Source: Nocardia tengchongensis
GTDB taxonomy: Bacteria; Actinomycetota; Actinomycetes; Mycobacteriales; Mycobacteriaceae
Assembly (NCBI RefSeq): GCF_018362975.1
Contig: NZ_CP074371.1
Span: forward strand, 434,001 to 498,000
Reading direction: 5' to 3'
Length of the DNA: 64,000 nt
Made by a program: the position numbers and the translations under genes. The notes under the pieces were generated by a model. It saw only the letters and a list, made by a program, of their open reading frames with translations, made no database searches and was not told the DNA's origin. Shown here piece after piece: positions 37,481 through 64,000 of this stretch (position 1 is its first letter; each line of letters opens with the position of its first letter).

Positions 37481-38962
37481 ATGGCCGAGTCGGCGCAGCC
37501 GGCAGCGGGACGCGCCGGCGCGCGCAGATCCAAGGTACTGACGTCCTACGACCCGAGAACCGGGGAAGTCGTGGGCGAATACGCGGGCATGGGCGCAGGC
37601 GAACTCACCCGCACCGTCCGCTCCGCCCGCAGCGCCGAACAATGGTGGGCGGCACTGGGATTCGACGCCCGCAAACGCTGGCTGCTGGATTGGAAACGCA
37701 GTCTCGCCCGCGGCACCCGCGACCTGGTGGAACTCATCAGCCGCGAGACCGGCAAGCCGCGCATCGACGCCGCCATCGAGGTGACCCTGGCCGTCGAGCA
37801 CCTGGATTGGGTTGCGCGCCACGCCGAACGGACGCTCGGCCGCACCACCCGGCTGGGCGCGTCGCTGCGCCGGGAATCGACCGGCACCATCGGCTATCTG
37901 CCGCTGGGCGTCGTCGGTGTGCTGGGCCCCTGGCACAATCCCGTTCTCACCCCGATGAATTCGATCGCCAGCGCGATGGCGTCGGGCAACGCGGTGGTGT
38001 TCAAACCCAGCGAGCTGACCCCCGGCGTGGGCGCCTGGCTGGCCGACACCTGGAACCACCTGGCCCCGAATCAGCCTGTGCTGCAGGTGGTCACCGGTGA
38101 CAGCGGCACCGCCGCCGCGCTGTGCCGCGCGGCCGTGGACAAGCTCGCCTACGCCGGCTCCGGGGCGGGTGCGCGCGAGGTGGCCGCGCTGGCCGCGGAG
38201 GCGTCCACTCCCCTGGTCATCGAGCCGGGCGGGCGGGGTTCGATGGTGGTCCAGGTCGACGCCAAACTCGATGCCGCCGCCGCGGCCGCGGTGTACGGCG
38301 CGATGGCCAATTCCGGTCAGCAGCCCGCCGGGGTGCAGTGCGTGTACGTCGCCGATTCGGTGTACGAGCCGTTCCTGGAGCTGGTCGCCGATCAGGCCCG
38401 GCGTTTGCGGCCGGGCGCGGACCGGCGGGCCTCCTACGGCCCGATGATCGTCGACGCCCAGATCGAGCTGGTGCGCCGGCAGGTGCGCGACGCCGTCACC
38501 CGGGGTGCGCGACTGGTGGTCGGCAGTCTGGAATCGATTCGCGAGCCCTACATCGAGCCGATCGTGCTGACCGAGGTGCCGCAGGTCAGCGCCGCGGTCA
38601 CGGGTGAGGCCGTGGGGCCGGTGCTGGTGGTGAATCGGGTGACCGGCATGGACGAGGCCGCCGACCGGGTGAACGCCGCCGAGAAGCCGCGCACCGTCTC
38701 GGTTTTCACCCGCGATGTCCGTTCGGTCCCGGAGTTCGCGGCGCGGCTGCGCAGTGAGCTGATCACCGTGAACGCGGCCCCGGTCTACGGCGTCAACGGG
38801 CCCGGCCGGATTCGCGATCCGCGCACGCTGCGCGAATTCACCCGGCCGCAGACCATCACCGAGAAGCATCCGCCGGACCAGATCACCTCGGGCACCTTCG
38901 AGAAGCATCCGCGCCGGTTGCGGGTGGCCCGGGCGCTGTTCCGGATGCGGCACCGGGTCTGA
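37481..38962 (+). CDS. Aldehyde-dehydrogenase-like protein lacking the catalytic Cys
   Basis: The 493-residue protein has the full ALDH fold: GYLPLGVVGVLGPWHNPVLT (residues 138-157), NAVVFKPSELTPG, AYAGSGAGAREVA, and VIEPGGRGSMVV with the conserved Glu at 248. Where active enzymes read NxGQxC, this protein reads NSGQQPAGVQC, so the catalytic Cys position is Pro282; the next Cys (287) is five residues on. The Asn of the oxyanion hole (PWN) is also changed, to His152. It therefore probably has no normal dehydrogenase activity. The frame is intact and codon use is like that of its neighbours, so it does not look like a decaying gene. The ATG at 37481 has GAGAGG upstream. Confidence 0.85.
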   Translation: MAESAQPAAGRAGARRSKVLTSYDPRTGEVVGEYAGMGAGELTRTVRSARSAEQWWAALGFDARKRWLLDWKRSLARGTRDLVELISRETGKPRIDAAIEVTLAVEHLDWVARHAERTLGRTTRLGASLRRESTGTIGYLPLGVVGVLGPWHNPVLTPMNSIASAMASGNAVVFKPSELTPGVGAWLADTWNHLAPNQPVLQVVTGDSGTAAALCRAAVDKLAYAGSGAGAREVAALAAEASTPLVIEPGGRGSMVVQVDAKLDAAAAAAVYGAMANSGQQPAGVQCVYVADSVYEPFLELVADQARRLRPGADRRASYGPMIVDAQIELVRRQVRDAVTRGARLVVGSLESIREPYIEPIVLTEVPQVSAAVTGEAVGPVLVVNRVTGMDEAADRVNAAEKPRTVSVFTRDVRSVPEFAARLRSELITVNAAPVYGVNGPGRIRDPRTLREFTRPQTITEKHPPDQITSGTFEKHPRRLRVARALFRMRHRV

Positions 38963-38986
38963 GGCGAGAGCGCCTGCCGCCGAGGA

Positions 38987-40246
38987 CTATTCGGCGGCGG
39001 GCACGCCCAGCAGCACCGCCCGCATGAGCGCGCTGACCCGGGCCAGGTTCTCCGGCCGCCCGTCGAAGCGGATGCGCCGGCCCACATCGATGACCTGCGC
39101 GATGGCGGCGTGCACCCGGAACCGGGCCTCGACCTGATCGCCGTCGAGCAGATTGGCCCATTCGAGCACGTTCTGCCGCTGCACCGAGCGCAGCCGATGC
39201 TGTTCGGAGGCGGGCAGATTGGAGAATTCGGAGAAGTAGACGGGCAGGATCTCCGGCATGGCGAAGGTCATGCGGGAGAAGCGGTCCGCGATCCGCACGG
39301 CCGCGTCGGCCCGGCTGGTGGCCTCGGCCAGCGCCTCGTTGTTGGCGATGGCGACGCGTTCGCCGGTGCGGTGGAAGGCGGCGGCGAGCAAGTCGGCCTT
39401 GCTGGCGAAGTAGCGGTAGACGCTGGAGGCGTTGATGCCGGCGGCCGCGCCGATCTCTTCGATGCTGGCCTCGTGGTAGCCCTGCCGGCCGAAGATGCGG
39501 ATGGCCTCGGTGAGCAGCTGTTCCCGTTTGGAGATGACCGGCAGTCCGCGCACCAGCGGATCGCCGGTGGCCGGGGCGGGCGCTGGCGGCAGCTCGCAGC
39601 GCAGGATGTCCCAGCACACCTCGGTGAGCAGATTGATCAGCCGGGTGGTGGACAACGCGGTGCGGTGCGCGGTGATCGATCCGATGGCGCTGAGCAGGGC
39701 GGCGGCCCGCAGCTGGGTGTCGGCGGGGTCGGCGTCGGGGTACAGCGCGGCGATGGCGGCGGCGACGGTGTCGTGCAGTTCGGTGTAGACGACGCGGATG
39801 CGGGCGCGGTCCTCGCGTTCCAGGTAGCGGCGTTCCCAGCGGTACAGCCCGCCTTCGCGGCGCACGTCGATGGTGTACTCGGCGATGCCGCGGATCAGCG
39901 CGGTGAGTCGTGGTTCCGGTTCCAGGGCGGGATTGTCGGCGGCCTGGGCGGCGTCGAGCAATTGCTGCGCGCCCATTTCGGCGGCGGCGACCAGCAGCGC
40001 GTACTTGTTCCGGAAGTGGCGGTAGAGCGCGGGGCCGGAGATGCCGACCTCGGCGGCGATCTCGTCCACACCGACCGGGTGGTAGCCGCGTTCGGCGAAG
40101 GCCCGGGCCGCTACCCGGACGATTTGCGCCTTGCGGTTCTTGGGGCGGCGGCGGGGGCCGGACTCCGCTCCGCCTCCCCGCGCTTCCTCGGGAGTAGCGG
40201 CCGGTCGCCCGGTAGCGAGGGCGGCCTCGCTGCGATCGGCGACCAT
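38987..40246 (-). CDS. Double TetR-domain transcriptional regulator (Mce3R-like)
   Basis: The 419-residue protein consists of two complete TetR-family units in tandem. The first helix-turn-helix is at about residues 37-92 (VDEIAAEVGISGPALYRHFRNK) and the second at about 240-294 (IEEIGAAAGINASSVYRYFASK), each followed by a ligand-binding-like helical domain. This layout is known from Mce3R of M. tuberculosis, which represses mce3 and a set of lipid-degradation genes that includes the enoyl-CoA hydratase echA13. Here an enoyl-CoA hydratase gene is divergent, 130 bp away, a likely target. The ATG at 40246 is preceded by a strong GAAGGAG. Confidence 0.88.
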   Translation of the reverse strand: MVADRSEAALATGRPAATPEEARGGGAESGPRRRPKNRKAQIVRVAARAFAERGYHPVGVDEIAAEVGISGPALYRHFRNKYALLVAAAEMGAQQLLDAAQAADNPALEPEPRLTALIRGIAEYTIDVRREGGLYRWERRYLEREDRARIRVVYTELHDTVAAAIAALYPDADPADTQLRAAALLSAIGSITAHRTALSTTRLINLLTEVCWDILRCELPPAPAPATGDPLVRGLPVISKREQLLTEAIRIFGRQGYHEASIEEIGAAAGINASSVYRYFASKADLLAAAFHRTGERVAIANNEALAEATSRADAAVRIADRFSRMTFAMPEILPVYFSEFSNLPASEQHRLRSVQRQNVLEWANLLDGDQVEARFRVHAAIAQVIDVGRRIRFDGRPENLARVSALMRAVLLGVPAAE

Positions 40247-40269
40247 ACAGTTTCTCCTTCTCGATGACA

Positions 40270-40289
40270 CCGGCTGTTGACAGTGCCGG
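40270..40289. promoter_or_regulatory. Inverted repeat between the double TetR and enoyl-CoA hydratase genes
   Basis: CCGGC (40270-40274) and GCCGG (40285-40289) flank TGTTGACAGT in the 130-bp divergent promoter region. It is a candidate operator for the double TetR protein. A second element, GTTAAC, lies 14 bp further on. Neither has been tested. Confidence 0.3.
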
Positions 40290-40376
40290 ACGAACGCTCC
40301 TAAGTTAACCACAATTCGCAAAGGCGGATACACAGCCTGCGGCAACGCGGCCGCATACATATCTGGGGAGCGCCCG

Positions 40377-41165
40377 ATGACCACGACCACGCCGGGGTAC
40401 ACCGCCATCAGGGACGGGCGTGTCCTGCGCATCACCATCACCAATCCCGCACGCAAGAACGCGCTCAGCTACGACACCATGGCCGGCCTGGGCGACACCG
40501 TGCTCGCGGCGTCCGCCGACCCGGCCGTCCGGGTCATCGTGCTGACCGGCGAAGGCGGCGACTTCTGCACCGGCGCGGACCTGGCCTCCGCCCCCGGCGA
40601 GAAGGAACGCGGCATCACCGCCGAGATGACCATGGACGTCGCCAACCGGATGATCAAGGCCATTGTCGACGCCCCGATTCCGGTCATCGCGCGGGTCAAG
40701 GGCGCGGCCGCCGGGGTGGGCGTGGCCTTCGCGCTGGCCGCCGACCTCACCTACGCGGCCGAGGATTCCTACCTGCTGCTGGCGTTCATCAATATCGGCC
40801 TGATGCCCGACGGCGGGGCGGCGGCCATGGTGGCGGCCGCGGCCGGGCGACCGCTGGCGGCCGAGATGGCGTTGCTGGGTGAGCGGCTCCCGGCACGAAA
40901 GGCCCTCGAGCACAGCTTGATCGCGGGCGTGTACGCCGACGCGGAGCTGGACGCGAAGGTGGAGGCGGTGGTCGCCAAGCTGGCGCACGGCCCGCGGCGG
41001 GCGCTGGAACTCACCAAGCAGGCCCTCAACGCGGCGGCCCTGACCTCACTCGATGCCGCGCTGGCCGCCGAGAAGACCGGGCAGTGTGAACTGCTGGGCT
41101 CGGCCGATTTCGCGGAGGGCGCGACGGCCATGCTGCAGAAGCGCAAGGCCGTCTTCGCCGAATAG
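40377..41165 (+). CDS. Enoyl-CoA hydratase/isomerase family protein
   Basis: The 262-residue crotonase-fold protein shows the oxyanion-hole segments (FCTGADLASAPGEK and AAAGVGVAFALAADLTYAAED) and FINIGLMPDGGAAAMVAAAAG. It probably hydrates or isomerises enoyl-CoA in fatty-acid or sterol breakdown. GGGGAG stands 6 nt before the ATG. It is divergent from the double TetR regulator gene and converges on the Nramp gene with a 9-bp gap. Confidence 0.9.
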   Translation: MTTTTPGYTAIRDGRVLRITITNPARKNALSYDTMAGLGDTVLAASADPAVRVIVLTGEGGDFCTGADLASAPGEKERGITAEMTMDVANRMIKAIVDAPIPVIARVKGAAAGVGVAFALAADLTYAAEDSYLLLAFINIGLMPDGGAAAMVAAAAGRPLAAEMALLGERLPARKALEHSLIAGVYADAELDAKVEAVVAKLAHGPRRALELTKQALNAAALTSLDAALAAEKTGQCELLGSADFAEGATAMLQKRKAVFAE

Positions 41166-41174
41166 CGTCCGGCG

Positions 41175-42428
41175 TCAGCCCTTTCCGGTGGCCGTCAGGT
41201 AGATCAGCACCACGTTCAGGGTGGTGATGATGGCGGCCACCAGCCAGGCCAGTCCGGTGGTGACGCGGTGATTGACGTTCTCGCCCATGAGTTCCGGGTC
41301 GCTGGTGAAGCGGACCAGCGGGATGAGCGCGAACGGGATCCCGAACGACAGCACCACCTGCGAGATGATCAGCGCCCGGGTGGGATCGACGCCGAGCGCG
41401 AGGACCACCAGCGCGGGAATCAGCGTGACCACCCGGCGCACCACCAGTGGAATGCGGCGGTGCAGCAGACCCTGCATGATCATGGCGCCCGCGTAGGCCC
41501 CGACCGAGGTGGAGGCCAGTCCGGAGGCCAGTAGCCCGACCGCGAGCAGCAGCCCCGCCACCGGGCCGAGCACGTCCTGCACCGCGGCGTGCGCGCCCTC
41601 GATGGTGTCGACGCCCTCGCGACCGCGCAGCGTCTTGGCAGCCATCAGCAGCATGGCCAGGTTCACGGTGCCGGCGAGCAGCATGGCCAGGGCCACGTCG
41701 TAGCGGGTGATGCGCAGCAGGCGGTTTCGCACCGCACCGACCTCGGGGTGCCCGTGCCGGTCGCGGGCCATGCCGGAGTGCAGGTAGACCACGTGCGGCA
41801 TGACGGTCGCGCCGATCATGGCGGCGGCCAGCAGCACGCTGCCCGAGCCGTCGAAGCGGGGTATCAGACCGGCGGCGGTGCCCGATGCCGAGGGCGGTGA
41901 GATCACCACGGAGGCAAGGAATCCGATGGCGATGATGCCGAGCAGTCCGGTGATGACCCGTTCGAAGGGCCGCTGTCCGCGGTGGTTCTGGATGAGCAGC
42001 AGGATCATCGAGACGAAGCCGGTGACGATGCCGCCGGCCATGAGCGGCAGCCCGAAGAGCAGGTTCAGCGCGATGGCGCCGCCGACGACCTCGGCGAGAT
42101 CGGTTGCCACGGCCACGGTCTCGGCCTGCGCCCAGTAGCCGATCCGGATCGGGCGGCTCGCCTTGGCCCGCACCACCTCCGGCAGCGAACTGCCGGTCAC
42201 CAGGCCCAGTTTGGCGGACAGGAACTGCACCAGGCCGGCCATGATGTTGGCCATCACCACGACCCACACCAGCAGGTAGCCGTATTGCGCGCCGGCGCTG
42301 ATGTTGGAGGCGACATTGCCGGGATCGACGTAGGCGATGGCGGCGACGAAGGCGGGGCCCAGGAGCACCGACACCGACCGCGCTCGCTGGAACTTACTGC
42401 CGCGCTGATCGGCCACACCGGTACTCAC
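41175..42428 (-). CDS. mntH: Nramp-family Mn2+/Fe2+ transporter
   Basis: The 417-residue membrane protein has about 11 helices and both metal-site motifs of the Nramp family: DPGN in helix 1 (AIAYVDPGNVASNISAGAQYGY) and MPH in helix 6 (GATVMPHVVYLHSG). It takes up manganese or ferrous iron with protons. The GTG at 42428 gives MSTGVADQRGSKFQ. No ribosome-binding site is visible, and an AT-rich TTAAAC box ends about 9 nt before the GTG, which suits a leaderless mRNA. No iron box was seen. Confidence 0.9.
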   Translation of the reverse strand: MSTGVADQRGSKFQRARSVSVLLGPAFVAAIAYVDPGNVASNISAGAQYGYLLVWVVVMANIMAGLVQFLSAKLGLVTGSSLPEVVRAKASRPIRIGYWAQAETVAVATDLAEVVGGAIALNLLFGLPLMAGGIVTGFVSMILLLIQNHRGQRPFERVITGLLGIIAIGFLASVVISPPSASGTAAGLIPRFDGSGSVLLAAAMIGATVMPHVVYLHSGMARDRHGHPEVGAVRNRLLRITRYDVALAMLLAGTVNLAMLLMAAKTLRGREGVDTIEGAHAAVQDVLGPVAGLLLAVGLLASGLASTSVGAYAGAMIMQGLLHRRIPLVVRRVVTLIPALVVLALGVDPTRALIISQVVLSFGIPFALIPLVRFTSDPELMGENVNHRVTTGLAWLVAAIITTLNVVLIYLTATGKG

Positions 42429-42502
42429 AGGAAGAGTTTAAGGGTTCCCGAACTTTTTGTTTAGCCCATCCGACCAAGTTGTGACCGCAGCCATAACGGC
42501 AA

Positions 42503-42530
42503 CAGCCCGGCACCTTTCGGTGCCGGGCTG
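42503..42530 (-). terminator. Terminator of the mycolyltransferase gene
   Basis: A perfect 12-bp stem, CAGCCCGGCACC (42503-42514) with GGTGCCGGGCTG (42519-42530), around TTTC lies 27 bp beyond the stop of the leftward gene. Strong hairpin; the following sequence is only weakly T-rich. Confidence 0.7.
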
Positions 42531-42557
42531 TATCGCTTTGTCCGCGTGGGCTTTCGG

Positions 42558-43634
42558 CTAGATGCCGAGGCCCTGGGCCAGCAGCGGCCAGGAGGTGATG
42601 AACTCGTCATTCCAGTAGCCCCACGAGTGGGTACCGGTCGGCCGGAAGTTGTAGGTGGCCGGGATGCCCAGCGAGTTCAGCTTGTTCGCGAGGTTGTGGC
42701 TGCAGAAGTTGGTGCCCGCCTCGATGACGCCACCGATGATCATCTGGTTCGCCAGGCCGTAGGCGCCGGGCAGCGCGTACTGGCCGTTGAGGGTGTCGTA
42801 CTGGCCGGGCAGACCGCTACCGGAGGAGATGTAGAGGTTGATGCCACGCAGCTTGTCGGCGTTGAGGACCGGGTCGTGCGCCGCCCAGTCGGGCGAGTTC
42901 GCCGGGCCGTACATGTTCTCCAGCTTGCCGCCGCCCCAGGTCTCGACGGTCAGGCGCATGAACTCCTGCCCCTGCGGGTCGGCCATCTGCGCGCAGCCGG
43001 AGTAGGCGGCGACGGACTTGTACAGGTCCGGCTTGGCCTCGGCCAGGGTGAGCACGGTGGTGCCGGAGGTGGAGATGCCGGCGATGGCGTTGACGCCGTT
43101 GGTGCCGAGCGCGGCGTCGATCAGCGGGGGCAGTTCCTCGCTGAAGAAGGTGGTCCACTTGTTGCGGCCCAGGGTCGGGTCGTCGTTGTTCCAGTCCTGG
43201 TAGTAGGACCACTTGCCGCCGATCGGCTGGACCACGTTGACGTTCTTGTCATTGAGGAAGCCGTTGACGATATTGGTCTTCTTCACCCAGGAGGCATCGT
43301 CCTGTCCGCCGCCCGCGCCGTTGAGCAGGTAGAGGACCGGGCGCGGCGCCGAGGTGTCGGCGGGCCGCTGCACGTCGACCGGGTAGGTGGCGCCCATGGC
43401 CGCGGAGTAGACGTAGAGCCGGATGTTCCGGTCGTCCTTCATCTCGGCCTTGGTGATCTTGGAGCCGTCCGCCGAGACCGGATCGGCCAACAGCTTCTTG
43501 CCGTCGATGATCGGGTCAGCGGAGGCCGCACCCCCACCGACACCGGTCATGAGACCGGTGAGAACCGCTGTGGCAGCTAGGAAGGCCGCGGCTCGTGCCC
43601 CGCGCCGCCCGTTCCGGACATGTCGACGAATCAA
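42558..43634 (-). CDS. Secreted mycolyltransferase, antigen-85-like
   Basis: The 358-residue protein has a long Arg-rich signal peptide (MIRRHVRNGRRGARAAAFLA, then a hydrophobic stretch ending GGAASA-DP) and an alpha/beta-hydrolase domain of the antigen 85 family. The catalytic Ser is in GISTSG (family GxSxxG), and the C-terminal THSWGYWNDEF supplies the His next to Trp as in antigen 85. Such enzymes transfer mycolic acids to trehalose and arabinogalactan in the cell envelope. Its promoter lies within 43635-43838, past the stop of the NRPS gene. It is one of the strongest signs that the organism makes mycolic acids. Confidence 0.9.
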   Translation of the reverse strand: MIRRHVRNGRRGARAAAFLAATAVLTGLMTGVGGGAASADPIIDGKKLLADPVSADGSKITKAEMKDDRNIRLYVYSAAMGATYPVDVQRPADTSAPRPVLYLLNGAGGGQDDASWVKKTNIVNGFLNDKNVNVVQPIGGKWSYYQDWNNDDPTLGRNKWTTFFSEELPPLIDAALGTNGVNAIAGISTSGTTVLTLAEAKPDLYKSVAAYSGCAQMADPQGQEFMRLTVETWGGGKLENMYGPANSPDWAAHDPVLNADKLRGINLYISSGSGLPGQYDTLNGQYALPGAYGLANQMIIGGVIEAGTNFCSHNLANKLNSLGIPATYNFRPTGTHSWGYWNDEFITSWPLLAQGLGI

Positions 43635-43838
43635 TGTTTCGCACCTTCAGCTCGTGTCGCATCTTTGAATGCCGTGCTGGTCGGAGACCACGCGGTCCGG
43701 GATTCCGGTTGTCTCGACCCCCGACAGACCATACGGCTTATCCCATCGCCGCAACAGCCGCAATGTTACGGGCGGGTCGCGCGGCGGTACCCATCGGCCC
43801 GCCGCGCGTCACCCGTTCGTTTCCCTGCCGTGTCCCGG

Positions 43839-57862
<14,024 letters not shown>

Positions 57863-58060
57863 GCCACGACCACCGAGAGCTCGTTCTTCCGGTCCCCGAC
57901 CACCCGAATCATGCAGCTTGTCCTCATCCTGTCCGTGTTGCTCTACCGCCGTGTGCACCGAAGAAGTTCATCGGATCCACACAGGCCTCGTTACTCGGCC
58001 ACCAAGGAGTATTCAGCCCTGCGAGCGGGACGGCCACTCCGGGAGGTCAGCCGGTGCGCA

Positions 58061-64000
<5,940 letters not shown>

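Noticed and set aside
42428..42480. Iron box in front of the Nramp gene
   Set aside because: The AT-rich stretch contains GGGCTAAAC and TTAAAC, but no 19-bp match to the IdeR consensus.

Overview
The window is high-GC actinobacterial chromosome, most likely from Nocardia. It carries a nocobactin/mycobactin-type siderophore locus in the nbt gene order with IdeR-type iron boxes, an antigen-85-like mycolyltransferase (a marker of mycolic-acid bacteria), an S10 ribosomal protein operon of actinobacterial type, and several families typical of Corynebacteriales (MMPL, EXLDI, DUF5997, a double TetR regulator resembling Mce3R). No rRNA, tRNA, CRISPR array, insertion sequence or phage gene was found.

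Layout. (1) 1-11.9 kb: nocobactin-type cluster. A leftward operon runs thioesterase (nbtA), ketosynthase (nbtB), AT-KR-ACP polyketide synthase (nbtC), NRPS (nbtD, cut by the window edge). The lysine N-acyltransferase nbtH is divergent from nbtA across an iron box. The lysine N-monooxygenase nbtG converges on nbtH and has its own iron box. (2) 12-15.7 kb: two exporter-fold ABC half-transporters of the IrtA/IrtB type behind a third iron box; the first gene carries a frameshift. (3) 15.7-24.2 kb: mixed genes, namely a membrane protein with a septum-formation domain, an RluA pseudouridine synthase, a CPBP protease, an EXLDI-MMPL pair, a divergent LysR/DUF5997 pair, a flavoprotein remnant and a putative zinc-ribbon protein. 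(4) 24.3-29.7 kb: the S10 operon (rpsJ, rplC, rplD, rplW, rplB, rpsS, rplV, rpsC, rplP, rpmC, rpsQ), all leftward, closed by tandem terminators. (5) 30.2-43.6 kb: a frameshifted secreted protein, a hotdog protein, a lipoprotein, a lycopene-cyclase-like flavoprotein, an SDR reductase, a DrrABC-like ABC exporter, an aldehyde-dehydrogenase-like protein without its catalytic Cys, a double TetR regulator divergent from an enoyl-CoA hydratase, an Nramp transporter and a mycolyltransferase. (6) 43.8-64.0 kb: two giant leftward NRPS genes, the first cut by the right edge.

The NRPS pair is the most unusual part. The upstream protein ends in a condensation domain plus a non-functional fragment of an adenylation domain, and the downstream protein begins directly with an intact adenylation domain, so one module is split between the two proteins. 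The downstream protein has a thioesterase that is not at its C-terminus: an acidic, Pro/Ala-rich linker and an epimerization-like domain with a broken His-His motif follow it. Adenylation codes for one Ser module and one Thr module can be read from the sequence.

Six single-base reading-frame breaks sit in otherwise well-preserved genes (four in the downstream NRPS, one in the irtA-like gene, one in a small secreted protein). Most fall in or beside short G/C runs. They look more like sequencing or assembly errors than decay, and the frames should be checked before any of these genes is called a pseudogene.
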